From Hermatobates lingyangjiaoensis (taxonomy: Eukaryota > Arthropoda > Insecta > Hemiptera > Hermatobatidae): a stretch of 64,000 nt of DNA. Positions 1 to 12,301 of the stretch are shown here, piece after piece. A program made the translations under genes and the position numbers. The notes under the pieces are model-generated. The model did not search any database and was not told the origin of the DNA. It was given only the letters and a program-made list of their open reading frames with translations. Position 1 is the stretch's first letter; every line of letters begins with the position of its first letter. The stretch spans positions 1,667,501-1,731,500 of the forward strand of contig JAPFBL010000104.1 of the NCBI GenBank assembly GCA_026182355.1, read 5' to 3'.

Positions 1-640
1 AAACTATGGAATTATCTCTGGGACTACGAATGCAATAAACGAAAAATATATCAAATTTTTAAAACAACGGGACATTTTTTGTCAATAAACTGTGTAATTT
101 CAACGCTTGTGACAGAAATACAAGCAATACCGTTTAACAGATCAAAATAACACTATACCAGAACTAAAACTTTATGTAAAGGTTGAGTTGAGATGATTTT
201 TTTTTCAAAATTACATGTTACTAATGGGTGTTAAAGTTATTATCTGTTTTCATAAAATGTTTCTTTGACGATAAACAGATTAATTAAAAAACTATGACAT
301 TTTCATATCTCATTTCATATGATAATTTCAATCACATCAAATATAATCACATCACAAGTGAACTATAATTCAAAATTGAAAACATTGTTTGAAAAATAAG
401 AAATGAAATTATCCTACATCATAAATTAAAAAATAACATAATATCAAATTTCTTGAGTATGTAACACATAACGTCTCATTTAAGCATAACGTATCATCTA
501 AATGTTACGTTATGCAAAAAAAAAAGACTTTCCCATCATGCATAATTCTTTCCAAACAATAGGGATCTTTTTCCCTATGGGACCTATTTTTGTGTAAAAT
601 ATCAACTTGATCCATCAAAGATTCTGGACCGTAGCGTGGT
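1..640. other. AT-rich non-coding DNA
   Basis: I see no gene, conserved protein frame or clear mobile element here. A short piece around 450-500 resembles part of the R1 repeat found at 1.3 kb. Confidence 0.5.
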
Positions 641-644
641 AATA

Positions 645-870
645 AGCAATGCTAACACACGCACCCACCCACACACACACAGACATCATAGAAAAAACTT
701 CATAAAACGACTTCTGAGACCTCAAAACATGTAATTTCGTCAAAATCTCGAGATCGAATTTTTTCACGATCACTATACTTTACTTATAGTAAAGTAAAAA
801 TATCTGAAAACATCATTTTTTTACTTTACTATAAGTAAAGTATAGTGAGCGTGAAAAAAATTGTTTTAAT
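645..870. repeat. R2 repeat: (AC)n-associated element ending in a palindromic hairpin
   Basis: A short (AC)n tract at 660-683 is followed by a conserved stretch ('gacctcaaaacatgtaattt') and then an inverted repeat. Positions ~763-806 and ~816-860 are near-complements, each built around the palindrome actttactatagtaaagt-like. Related copies lie near 43100-43195, 50214-50345 (reverse complement) and 53800-53890, always near CA repeats or the same palindrome. The hairpin and dispersed copies suggest a MITE-like element. The class is unknown. Confidence 0.55.
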
Positions 871-1009
871 TCAAAATTGAAATCTTTCGTTTAGAGATTA
901 ATAAATGTAATTATCGTGCTTCTTTAATTATAAATCACCTTATACAACATTTTCTTCGCTGTTTATGATATTTTTCAGAGAAAAAAAAGGTATTTTCCTG
1001 TTTTAAATT

Positions 1010-1400
1010 TGAAAATTTTACTTTAATATTCAATGTAGAAGGATGTCAAGTAAACGATGTAAGAAATCCACCGGCTATTCGAACAAAAGCCATGTTCTCT
1101 TGTAGGATAATATTTCGTATCAAGCAATGTTCACTTTGGTTTTTCAAAATGTTATTACTGCTGTAGTTATACTAATGCAATTATTTGCATCTGCTGTGTG
1201 ATGTACAAAATTAAGCTTATATATTGATATGTCCTTCAATCACTATCTTTACTACCTCAGGAATGAAAGACTAATAATCATATCCCATTTAGATGTTTAC
1301 GTTATGCTTAAATGAGACGTTATGTGTTATAAACTCAAGAAATTTGATATTAAGTTACTTATAGTAAAGTTGAGTGTAGGGCACTCCAGATTTTTTTGCT
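1010..1400 (+). repeat. R1 interspersed repeat, copy 1
   Basis: First of five dispersed copies of a ~400-500 bp family. The shared landmarks, in order, are a 'cttcagtgtagaagg'-like start, 'ggctattggaacaaaagcc', 'gttattactgctgtagttat', a 'tatattgataagtggatc' block, and the end 'gagtgtaggccactccag' followed by a T run. No protein frame is shared between copies, so the family looks non-autonomous (SINE- or MITE-like). Confidence 0.7.
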
Positions 1401-2124
1401 TTGGCTTTGCCAAAATGTTATTTCTGTAGTAATATCAAGAATATTATACGTATCATTTGTCAAATATCAATGCATAATCAAATATGAGTATATATATTGA
1501 TAACTGGGTGAATCAGTATCTGTACAGTCTCTATCTGTATGAAATATTATTACTCGTTGCCTTATAGACATTTATATTATGTTAAAATGGGAAATTATAG
1601 ACTAATGAAGTTTGAGAGTATATTTACATTGCAAAATTTCCTACATGTAAGCTGCGTCATGAGGGTGGTTCTTTAATAGCATAGTAATTGAATAAACCAT
1701 CCTCTTTGTGACATGATATATTGATGTACTGATTTCTAGAACTTTATGAAAACAAATTCACTTTGCTGTTGAATAGTTGGTACAGAGGACATGGTAATTT
1801 ATTTAAAATTTTCTCAATTTTGGATATATTTTCAATGTTCAAAGAAAATTATCACTAATAAAACTCGAACGCATTCTCACTGAACATCGTTTTAAACTGA
1901 TTATTACAAGAATATTTTGAAAATGAGTTCATGAAATTATCCTTTGAAATGATTTGAGAATATTTTGAAAATGATTTTATGAAATTATCCTTTGAAAATA
2001 ACGTTTCATAAAATAACAAAATTTAAAGTACAACTCGGAGTAAACAAAATAAGGGGATTTTCATCCTGGATTAATGGATCACCAGCTATATTTGCCAGAT
2101 TCTTTTTTCATTTATTTACATTGA

Positions 2125-2525
2125 TTTGGAAAATAGGAATATTTTTATGTTTTAAATGGGAAACTTTGTCTTAAATCTTCAGTGTAGAAAAAGATCACAT
2201 AAATTATGCTAGTAATCCAATGGCTATTGAAACAGAAGACATGTCCTCCTGTAAGAGATTATTTTGTAACACAATATCTTCATTTTCGCTTTTCAAAAAT
2301 GTTATTACAGTAGTTGTTATTGTGATATATAAAAGTAAGTGTGTATATTGATAAAGTGGATAACTCACTGTCAGTACTAACTACAAGATTGAAAGACTAA
2401 TAAACCTTTTCCATTTACACATTTATATTATACCTAAATGAGACATTATAAATTATATAGCCAAGAAGTTTTATATTAAGTTTACTTATAGTAAAGTTGA
2501 GTGTAGGCCACTCCAGATTTTTTCT
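2125..2525 (+). repeat. R1 interspersed repeat, copy 2
   Basis: Contains the same ordered landmarks as the copy at 1010-1400, including the 3' block ending in 'gtaggccactccagat' and a T run. It lies directly upstream of copy 3, so the two form a tandem pair in the same orientation. Confidence 0.7.
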
Positions 2526-2559
2526 TACATATTTCTGAATTTCTTCAGATAAAATTGGA

Positions 2560-3135
2560 ATATTTGATGATGAAATGGGAAAAATTGTCTTAAATCCTCA
2601 GTGTAGAAGGAGGTTAGATGAACTATGTAAGGGATCCACTGGCTATTGGAACAAAAGCCATGCTATCCTGTACAGATTATTTCGTAACACAAAATCTACA
2701 CTATCGGATTTCAAAAATGTTATTACCGATGTAGTTATACTAACGATATTATATGAATGAGTGGTGTGGTATACAAAAATAAGCATATATATTGATAAAA
2801 AGATTTTACAAAAACAGGTGAAATAACAATCAATGATCAAACCACAATAAGAAAATGGGAAAACAAGACTAAGATCATTCAACCGCACAAGTGGTCTTCG
2901 TCAGAGTCAAAAACCCAACTCTTATTGTGGTTTGATCATTGATATATTGATAAGTGGATCAATCACTATCTATACTACCTCCAGGCTTGAAAGACTAATA
3001 GGTCTTTTCCCAAAGACTAATATAAACCTCTACCATTTAGACATTTATATTATTCCTGAATGGAAATTTATAAATTATATATCCAAGATAAATGATATGA
3101 AAGATAAGTGTAGGCCACTCCACTCTATTTTATAA
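2560..3135 (+). repeat. R1 interspersed repeat, copy 3, split by a foldback insertion
   Basis: Same family and orientation as the copy just upstream. It is interrupted at ~2802-2942 by an FB1 foldback element. The repeat resumes after a duplicated 'atatattgata', which probably marks the target site of that insertion. The 3' landmark 'gtaggccactcc' is at ~3110. Confidence 0.7.
2802..2945. mobile_element. FB1 foldback element, nested in R1
   Basis: FB1 is a short family whose two ends are inverted copies of the same sequence: 'caatgatcaaaccacaat', then 'gaaaatgggaaaacaagac', 'taagat', and 'cttcgtcagagtcaaaaaccc'. Here the left arm is complete and the right arm is cut short after 'tggtttgatcattgat'. 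The element is flanked by an 11-bp duplication (atatattgata). Read on the minus strand, the arm contains CTGACGA, a hairpin, GAAA (degraded here) and GTC, which is hammerhead-like. No protein is encoded. Confidence 0.65.
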
Positions 3136-3139
3136 ATTA

Positions 3140-6115
3140 TATAACTTATAATTTACAAAAACTTGTTTTCATTTTTTCCGACTTTTATAACTAAGTTTTA
3201 GTTTTTCATCTAAAACTACTAACTATACTAATGTAGTATACTCCATATTTTGATTGGAAAAGGGAAGAAACACCAAGTTTCCACTAACAAAAAATATTTT
3301 ATCCGAAGTCGATGAGTTTCCAATACTTATGTTCTTAATCAGGTGACATGTGCCTCAGTAAGGTGATATTGACTGTATAAGGAGTCAAAGAACACTTACT
3401 TCTTATATCTGGAGAATTAATGTTTCTTTACCTTTCTAATCATGAGTAAATAGCAAACAATAACTCATGGCATAGTTGGTGAGTTAACAGATTTTTTTCC
3501 ATATAATACTACTTTGATTAATAATGTAAATGAATTAAATATATTTATATATTAAGATAATTAAGTAACAGTAATTGCATAACTATTTACATGGCTTATA
3601 TGAAATGTAGTTCATCAAATAATTAATTATGCAAATATAATCTAAAATATACTGTTCTCCGTGAAATTTAAAAAAAATGGTTCTATGCTATTAAAGATAT
3701 TATTATTTCTTTGCTTTTACAAACTCTTTAAATTGATAATAATTATCTACGTAAATTCTACAGCCTAAAGTTGCAACATATTGAAAATTAATTCGAAATT
3801 GTACTCAGAAAATGACTTTAGTCTTAGTAATATATTGATTCGATTGATTTTTTACAAGGTTGTGAAAATGATTACTTTTTTTCCTTGAAATTAGCAAAAT
3901 AGGGATAACTGCATAAAAACGAAACATTGAATTAAATAGCCAGTCAATTAACTTTATAACATATTTAATTTTAGCAAAGTTGAGTGCACACCCACAAATT
4001 TTTTTAAAATATAGAACAAATTATTATCGACCGACCAGAAAAGTCAATTACTAAATCTCACTATTGTATGTATTATTTACATTTTTTTCCTTTTATTATA
4101 AAATTATCTTTTTAAAAGTGTTTATTTAATTTTAATATCGATAATATAAAATTATTTTTTCTTGAATACAACTCACTGAATTTATAGGTCTGATTATTTC
4201 ATATTTAGAGTATTTATTTCATCATCATTTCCTATCCATTGTAAACACTGGCTTAATCTTTTTTATATTATTCCATCATGGCGTCATTTAATTGCATTGA
4301 CTTGTTTTTTTTAATCGAAGATTGGAAAAAGAATTTATATATAACAGTTTAAAAGTTTGTAGTAATTAGATTACCAAGTGATGCACACGTGTGAAATTAT
4401 TTTTCTGATTATATAAGTGTTTGAAAAGAATGGAGGAAAAAACTCTGCACATCAAAAAGAAGGTTAGTTCACAATGTTAAATTATCTTCTATTTTTATAC
4501 TAAATGTAACTATTACTTGATGAAAAAGAAATGTAGATTGAGAATAAAGTTTTACATTTACTTACTTTACCAACGTAAAGTAACTACATTATAGTGCTAC
4601 ATTATAGTAATGAAAAAAAAACCATGAAAGCCATCTTTACTTACTTCTTGTATATAGAGACTTAATGTTTCATTACCTTCTTAATCATGAGTAAATACCA
4701 AGTAATAACTAACTCATGGCATAGTTGGTGAGTTAATAGAACTTTTTTTCCATAATTACTTTCATTATAGAATGTTTAAACTCATTACTAAAATAAGTAT
4801 AATATGGTTAAATTATACTCAACTATAATTTTTACCATAAAAATTATTCTTAATTAAATAACGCTACTAAAACTTTCAAATACTTTTAAAATGAATTGAT
4901 TTAAACTAATATACAGTCACAGTGCAATTTTAAAAAAGTTATTCCCACATTTAATATACCTCCATTTCATTATTTAGAGTATTACATAATTAATTGGTTT
5001 TCTGTATATTAATAACAATAGATGTAATTCAAATACAATCTTTTAATGTTAGAAAATAAAAAGGTAAATTGTAATATTAATAATTGCATTTATAGAATGA
5101 AATATTACAAATATTAGTAAAATAGATTGTAATATGATTAATGATTCAGTTTTTAATGAAACTTTTACAGTCATATTGTTTAAAACTTTATATATAAAGT
5201 TGTAAAATAATATTTATAACTTTAAAAAAAATCAGTAGGTAACAGAATGTGAACATAACTATTTTGTTTAAACAATATTTGAATACTAGGAATAAGAAAT
5301 TGTTATTTTATGACTACAAGCATTCTTTGTTTTAAAAAAACAATTTAATAATCTAGCTTAGACCTTTTTTTAAAAAATCAGCTTAAATTAAATTGATGAT
5401 ATCTTTCAAATAGTTACAAAATAATTGTTAAACTCATTTCTGCTTTTAATTTAATTATTGATACATAAGGTAATTCTTTTTAAACATTACTTAAACAGTC
5501 AGAACTTTTTTATGTAATAATTCTTTAGGTTTCTTATAAATGTTATATTTGTTTGTTTAATTTCATTTAATTTTCTATTATTAGTTGCTTAAACAATTAA
5601 AATTACGAATTATAAATCCGTAACTTATACCATGATTGGTATGTTATGATGTTTTTTCTAACATGAAAAGTTTACTATTTTGTTTTAATATTTTTATCTT
5701 TTGATTGTTAATACAATGAAACTTTAAGAAACTATATCATATATCCGATTCAATAATGATATAATATACAATAATTAGTGTATTATTTAAAAAAACATAT
5801 TTTAGGTATATGCTACTAATATATTATTTTAAATTGTTTTTTTTTTCCACGATACAAACATTTAATTGTGATATATAGTTGTTTAATTCAATGAACAATA
5901 TATTTTAAACACGTCAGTTCTTTTATTAACTTTTATACATTTGTGTATAATGGCAGTAATTCATCGCGTAACAATATTTCATTGAAATACATGGCAACCT
6001 CTACATTAACAACCTTTAAGCTTGTTACTTAACTTAAGAAAGTACTCCTGTTAATCATTGTATTTGTTGTTATTCACTTATATCTTTGTGTAATGTTATA
6101 AAGTTATGTTTTTTC
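3140..6115. other. Long AT-rich stretch without a recognisable gene
   Basis: No conserved protein frame is visible on either strand. There are partial echoes of repeats: 'gcaaagttgagtgcacacc' at ~3975 resembles the R1 end, and the 'gtaaatagcaaac...ggcatagttggtgagtta' segment at 3440-3490 recurs at 4690-4740, a local duplication more than 1 kb apart. Confidence 0.5.
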
Positions 6116-6125
6116 GTCTATAAAA

Positions 6126-6260
6126 TTGATTTTCTTTTGTACATCTGCCAAAAGTAGTGTATCTCTTGGGCAAATTATATGGAAGTTAACACCAGCCCAC
6201 CGTAAATTTGTCAGGTCATTAAAGCAGAGAATGCTGTGTATTTCAATTAAACACTTACTT
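6126..6260 (+). pseudogene. Possible N-terminal remnant of a PLE reverse transcriptase
   Basis: A short frame reads 'SLGQIIWKLTPAHRKFVRSL', which resembles the 'SLGQLLHEITPYQKKLVRKL' start of the PLE fragment at 60.65 kb in spacing and in the conserved SLGQ, TP, K-VR-L positions. No further RT motifs follow, and the frame decays after ~45 residues. The match is short and could be chance. Confidence 0.25.
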
Positions 6261-6324
6261 ATCATACAAATATTATATATACTTATTTATTACATTTGTC
6301 AAACAAAATAAGAATATTTAGAAG

Positions 6325-6880
6325 TTTTAAAGGGAAAACTATGACTTAAATGTTAATTTAAGGTTAGATAAACTGTGTAAGAGATCAAACTGGCTGTAGG
6401 AACAAAAGCCATGTTTTCCTGTAAGAGATTATTTCATAACACGAAATCTTCACTTTTCCTTTACAAAAGTGTTATTACTGCAGTAGTTATACTAATGATT
6501 ATATTATATGCATCAGTGGTCTGATGCAAATATATGCGTGTATATTAAAAAGTGGTTTCTCACTATCTGTACTACATCAAGGAATGAAAGGCTAATAAAT
6601 AAATAAACATCTCCCATTTAGTCGTCTATATTATGCCTAAATGGGACATCATATATATATATTTATTGTTGAACAACAAACTCCACCTGAAGGCATTACA
6701 TATATTGAAATCTTAGATAGTACATTATAATCCACATAAAGATATGGTAATTTGCTTACAATAATCATAATCAAGATAATCTAAAGTAATAATGACATTA
6801 TATAATATACCTAAAACGTATGATATTATGTTTACTTATAGTAAAGTTGAGTGTAGGCCTCTCCAGATTTTTTTTTGTTA
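6325..6880 (+). repeat. R1 interspersed repeat, copy 4
   Basis: Carries the R1 landmarks from 'gttagataaactgtgtaag' to the 3' block 'gtaggcctctccagat' plus T run. About 150 bp of unrelated AT-rich sequence (~6655-6805) interrupts it shortly before the 3' block, so it is either an insertion or a longer subfamily. Confidence 0.65.
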
Positions 6881-6884
6881 TGCT

Positions 6885-7450
6885 ATCTTGATATAACACT
6901 TATAAACATAACATGGAATACCAACAGCATGCCATGTACGCTCAAAATACAATCTTTGCTCGTGCACCCCCACTAGTCCTCTGTGGTCCATGTGGACCAC
7001 GTAAATACTGCTCTCATTAATCAAGGATATTCTGATAACCGTCATATTATAAGAAGAACAATGTTTAAAGAGGGGTTCTGCTTTTGAGTTTACGCACCAT
7101 GCTTTTTAAACTGATGAAAGATGGGTAAAAGAGAATCAACTGATGATTACTTCAGCTAAAAACAGTTCTTACACATTTCTCAAGGAGAAGGAAACTAGGT
7201 CTCATAGAGCTCCCATATATGACTATATCACCACTCTTATAACCTTATGCCTAAGGTTATTTTCCTCTTTTATTGAATTGCATACTTTATTGTCTCACAT
7301 CTTTATTTAACCTTCTGTTACAACAATATTCCACTCCTTTATGTTGGACTGAAGATAATCCCTTCTTGTATTTCTTTTCCACCCTTATACATCTACATAC
7401 ATGTATAAGGTTCTTATTTTCTTTCCTATATTGTAAACAGGAAAACGATC
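6885..7450. other. Unassigned DNA
   Basis: No gene or repeat assigned. The segment is less AT-rich than its left neighbour around 6950-7010. Short open frames here match nothing I recognise. Confidence 0.4.
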
Positions 7451-7454
7451 CAAA

Positions 7455-7690
7455 AGGACAACAAACGTTTCACGGTGAATCACAAACACAGAACTAAGGA
7501 ACAAACACACTTACTTTATATAATTTTCAGTTGCACCGTCATCAGGAGAGTTGAAATAGGGACACCAAGCGCACTTGTGAAGCGACAGTTGGTCTCTAAC
7601 CGCCTCCAAAACTAACCGCAAATTAGAGACAGTAAGTTTGTTTGTTCCTTAGTTCTGTGTTTGTGATTCACTGGAAAACGTATATATATA
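7455..7690. mobile_element. Foldback element (PLE terminal-repeat type) with hammerhead-like core
   Basis: Two inverted arms, ~7472-7525 and ~7612-7672, share 'gtgaatcacaaacacagaac' and 'aaggaacaaacacacttact'. The left arm, read on the minus strand, has CTGATGA at ~7542 followed by a short hairpin and GAAAA. The same terminal sequence recurs at 14.9, 15.6, 29.8 and 61.2 kb. A (TA)n run follows at 7680. Nothing is encoded, so this is a solo inverted terminal unit. Confidence 0.6.
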
Positions 7691-7823
7691 TATTTGTAAA
7701 AACACTTTGGTAACAAAAATTTTGGTACAACCTGTTCAGCAAGACAATCATTAGTAACTTCAATTTCAATTTTGTAACGTGAGCTTTAAGAACTCTTCAG
7801 ATAAATAAATCCTAAAGTCTAAT

Positions 7824-9240
7824 ATGACGAACAAGCCATTTGGTTGTATTGAAATTTCGGCTTTAGGATTTGGTTTTAGTTTTATACCAAATAATAAAGG
7901 AATTCATTATTTAGAATTAGCCAATAGTTTCTCTAATATGGAAAAGATGAACATTGATGAAACTAACATTGCAATGTGCAAAGGATACATTTATAGATCA
8001 ATTAAAGAAATAGTTCCTCATTGTCCGACACGATTTACTGAAGTTTATAAACAACTAAAAAGTAACAAACAAATAAAAGTCACAAAAACTGACAAAACAG
8101 GAGCCATAGTACTTATGAACAAGATAGATTACACTGCCAAAATGGAACTATTGTTATCTGATAATAGTATATACGAGGTATTAAATTCAGACCCACTGAA
8201 AATTATAATAATCTGTTTAACAAGAAATTAAAATTAATATTAAACAATAATAAGAGTTTAATTGCAAAATTTATTGAGAGATCTGCATCATTACCCTACT
8301 TGTATGGTATGATTAAAACACATAAGGATGGTTGTCCAGCCAGACAGATTGTTAGTTCAATTGGATCAGCTGGATACAAGTTATCAAAATGGTTAGTACG
8401 AGTTTTGTCTCCATTAGTGGGTACCATTTCTAATAGTCACATGAAGAATAATATTGATCTTTTATCAAAGATAAACTCTTGTTCTTATCAAAATAGTAAA
8501 TTAGTGAGCTTTGATGTCAAATCTCTCTTTACGAATGTCCCTGTTGAGGATGTGTTGAATTTCCTAGAGACAGAACTAGGCAAACGTGTTCAAAATTTAC
8601 CAGTTTCTATCCCAGTATTAATCAAGTTGATTCGTTTGTGTGTATTGGATTGCTCTTTTTCGTTTCAAGAAAAATTTTATAAACAAAAGTTTGGATTGGC
8701 TATGGAAAATTGTCTCTCTCCAGTTTTAAGTAATATCTATATGGAATATTTTGAGATCACCTATCTACCTACAATACTGCCTACTAATGCTAAATGGTTT
8801 AGTTATGTAGATGATATCTTATATATTTGGCCTGAAAAAGAAAATGTTAAGACCTTTTTGGATACCCTCAATACGGTTGTACCATCCATAAAATGTACAA
8901 TAGAACATGAAAACAATAATATACTTCCTTTGTTGGTTGTACTTTTACATAGGAACAGTAATAAATTAAAGTACAGTATTCATAGGAAGTCAACAAATGT
9001 ATCGTCTTATGTTCATTTCTTTTCCACTCATCCAATTAAAACTAAAAAATCAGTTTTAAGAGGCATGTTCTTAAGAGCTTTCATATACTAATGAAAAAGT
9101 ATATTTCTGTTTGTTCTGATGACGTCAAGTTGTTTTTTTTCATAACTGTCTCATGATGAAGAGAGAAATAGAATTACGAATACCTTCTTCGTGGAAAGGT
9201 ATGGCTTACGATTTTTGTAATGAAGCAATGAGAATAAAAT
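7824..9240 (+). pseudogene. Penelope-like element A: reverse transcriptase, broken
   Basis: Decayed RT of a PLE, the class that copies its RNA into the genome by target-primed reverse transcription. Residues 1-135 (7824-8231) hold the N-terminal region with the PLE signature 'KTDKTGAIVLMNKIDY'. A frame change near 8230 leads to a second open stretch (8300-9091) with 'YGMIKTHKDGCPARQIVSS', the RT palm block 'SFDVKSLFTNVP', a degraded 'GLAMENCLSPVLSNIYMEYF' and the catalytic YVDD at 8804-8815. The fold continues to 'SVLRGMFLRAF', then a stop. Faint connector sequence runs on to ~9240. The GIY-YIG endonuclease is missing: the element is cut where element B begins on the other strand. At least one frameshift and several stops make it non-functional. 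Confidence 0.88.
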
Positions 9241-9278
9241 GACGTAGAACAAATGAGTATCATAAAAGTAAACCTCAA

Positions 9279-10327
9279 TCATTGATTAAAAATAGTCCAT
9301 GGCATAATTGTGGGAACAAAAGTAACGAAAGTATCCAGTTTGAAGAGACCGTTACTAATGTTTAAAATATTTGATTTATTAAATTTAATTAGAGACGATT
9401 CAATAATATTTCTTAACAACATTGATTATTCACAGGTAATAAATTTAGCTCCTGTCCAATCAATATGATGATTTTCATTTTTTATATGCAAGAATAAGGT
9501 ACTACTATACTTTTTTCCTGTCTGCTTACGTTGTATTGGTGTTGTTTTACACGCGTCTTTAATGATTTACCAGTTTGACCAATTTTATTGCAATTTTTTC
9601 ACGGAATTTTATAAATACCACCGGACTTCATTTCGCTGGGAGAGTGTTTTATTAACATATTGCCCATGTTATTACGATTAGAAAACACTATATTAAAATC
9701 AAGTTGTTTGGCTAATCTTGGAAGGGGGTACAATGCCTCATGATATGGCAAAACTATAGAATTTGACAATGAACGGGGCTCTGTTGAAGTATTATAGTTA
9801 GTTTTTTTAGCACCCTTCAAAGCTAAATCGATATAAGGGGAGGGGTATTTTAATTAAAGGGCAATTGACCTAATGTTGTTAATCTCTTCATTAAGAATTT
9901 CAGGAGACACGCTTAACGCCCTCAAAAACATATTTCTAAAAACAAAAATTTTAACATTTTTTGGATGGAAAGAATAAAACTGAACATATGCAAGTACATT
10001 TGTAGGCTTTCTATATACACTAAAGCGTAACTCTTTAGGTAACCTATGGATCAGGACATCTAAGAAGGGCAAATTACCACTTACTTCTTCTTCCATTGTG
10101 AATTTGACTATCGGCACTAATGAATTCAATTTTATTAGGAAATCATCTTTATTTATAGAATTAGGACAGGTGCAAAGTATGTCGTCAACATACTTTGAAG
10201 AAGAAAGAAATAATATATTATATATATATATATATATATTATGAGATTTTTTATCCTTAGGAAACATGTCACATAGCCAAATCCTATTTCGATTAATCCC
10301 TAACAGAAATAAATTGGTTGGTAACAT
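9279..10327 (-). pseudogene. Penelope-like element B: RT C-terminal half plus GIY-YIG endonuclease
   Basis: Minus-strand PLE fragment in the same broad clade as element A but diverged from it. It starts in the RT just before the catalytic YVDD (10192-10181) and continues through 'NLPFLDVLIHR' and 'FSVYRKPTNVLAYVQF' into the connector. The GIY-YIG nuclease begins 'GGIYKIP' (~9600), then has a stop where Cys is expected and a shortened 'KIGQTGKSL'. After a frameshift it continues with 'LFLHIKNENHHIDW' and 'RNIIESSLIKFN', whose Glu is the metal-binding residue of the family. The frame stops at 9279. A (TA)n run at ~10213-10241 abuts the RT and marks the 5' truncation. The element lies tail to tail with element A. 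Confidence 0.85.
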
Positions 10328-10399
10328 CGAATCTCTCAGTCGACATATCGTGAATGCACTTCTGTTTAACGAAACATGATCAATAAAACTACATAGAAA

Positions 10400-11510
10400 G
10401 TTGTATAACCTGTAAAATATACTTCCTGAAGTCGATATGATAAGAATAAAGGAAGTTAAAGCTAGTGGAGAAATGAAATATGTTTGAAGTCTGGAAATAA
10501 ATTTATAATTCCATAATGAGATAACATAATAGTAAATTTATATACATGGTTTAAGATTTTAGACTAATGGTGACGGTAAGGATAGTTGGTTAAAATGGAT
10601 GGATGGTTAAAATATAATTACAGTTTTATTTGTTTGTTCATGAGCTAAAATATTATCATTTTTTTCTATCATAGTATATGTGAAATAAAATTGATATTTC
10701 ATGGTGCATTCATCTTGAAAAATAAAGCTTTGGTTTTTATTGTGATATGTTTACTGCGTTGAGGACCAAGAGTGTGAGATTTTAAGCAAGACAGTGACAG
10801 TATGGTTCTAAGTTTATAGTTAGATGCTTAGTATAATGATAGGCAAATTTAAAACAGAATAGTGAAGTCATTATGACTGAAGTAATTATCTGAAGATAGT
10901 TGTTTATAATGGATGGTGGAATGTATTGTAGTTCACCGATGAAAAGGTTATCTTTTGAGGTTGTGGCTTCATCTTGAAATGGGAGCGTGCGGAGTTAGTT
11001 TCTCTCTGCTATTACCTTAGTCGAGGCCCAACAATAGAGCGAATCCCTTTAGTTTATGGTTAATAAACACAGGATGCCTCATAAAATCGAATTGCTCTTC
11101 CACTTGAGTCTTTGTCTCTTTTGTTATTGGCTCGATGACGATAACTAATAGAACTTCTCAAGTATATAACAGGCCCAATCAAACCCATCTCTTTTCTATA
11201 ACAACTTCTTTCCCCATCTCAAAAAATGGCCAATTTCCTCTTTATGTACCAAAATTATTTTATACATTCGAATAAATTTAAAAAAAAATGTGTAGATATT
11301 ACTCGTCTAATGGTTCTCTTTTATAATACTATTTTTGAAATAAATCTAGAAATACATTCAAAGAAAATGATTTTCGAAATAAGGGAAATTACATGGTTTG
11401 ATGGTTTAGATTCACAAATAATTATAATATAAATCAGCATTTGGATAGTAAAAAAATAACTGCAAATATAAGTTAGATAAGTTCTAAACTTAGCCTCAGT
11501 TAATGGTTAG
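10400..11510. other. Unassigned DNA between PLE B and the SINE
   Basis: I see no conserved frame or known repeat. A short open frame at 11226-11432 has no recognisable domain and biased AT-rich composition, so I do not call it a gene. Confidence 0.4.
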
Positions 11511-11517
11511 GTGTGGG

Positions 11518-11725
11518 GGGGGGGGGAGGTTAGCTCAGTCGTTAACGTACTCGCCTCTGAACTGATCGGACCGGGGTTCGATTCCCATCTAGCCCTCGAT
11601 TTATTCACGTGGAAGGTGAATAAATCTGAGCACGTCGTCCCTTGGAGAAGGACGTTAAATCATCGGTCCCGAGCCTGTACAATGTCAGATACTCGTTACA
11701 AATCCCTACTCTAAATACACTTGAG
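11518..11725 (+). mobile_element. tRNA-derived SINE
   Basis: A G run (11517-11528) precedes a tRNA-like head. The A-box-like 'ggttagctcagtcgttaacg' is at ~11527 and the B-box 'ggttcgattcc' at ~11575, the spacing of an internal RNA polymerase III promoter. The head continues into a non-tRNA body ('cccttggagaaggacgttaa', then 'cggtcccgagcc'), the kind of conserved central domain seen in several invertebrate SINE families. There is no cloverleaf acceptor stem after the B-box, so this is not a functional tRNA gene. The 3' limit is uncertain, and related sequence may run to ~11860. Confidence 0.75.
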
Positions 11726-12301
11726 TAAAGCAAAATTTAGAACTCCCACTGTAGAATCAATCTTGATTATGTGGTATCACAAAGGGCAATGCTCGGCTTA
11801 CGTGTGTTCCCTTGTGGGGCTGCTACTGCAGTCTGACCTACCTAATCTAACGTCAGTTGATTATTATTTATTTACTTTTATTAATCCAATTTAAATGACT
11901 TTATTTTCTTTAATTTTTTAAATATAGCTTGTTTTTTTTATTATTTTTTACACTTTTACTTTATTTTAACATCACATTTTTAATTCATTTTGGTTTTTAA
12001 AATAATTATATATTTTTTAATTATTTTTTTTTGGTCTCCCATTCCATTAGTGGGCAACACTGACAGCGTGTGTCTTCAATGAAGCAGCAGTTATCTCTTG
12101 TCTTTGGAGAGGCTCAAATCTACTTACGTCGATTGAGAGTTTAGACGCAGTCTAAACATTGTAGTAAATTTTTGAGATCTGATGTATCTGTTTTCATTCT
12201 GATAATTTATTAACTTATGTATATGTAAAATTGAAAAATGATTGAACATACTAAATAATTTATAATAAAAAAGAGAAAACGTAGAAAAAATAGCACAAAA
12301 A

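Noticed and set aside
11527..11600. Functional tRNA gene
   Set aside because: A- and B-box-like sequences are present but there is no closing acceptor stem, and the sequence continues into a SINE body.
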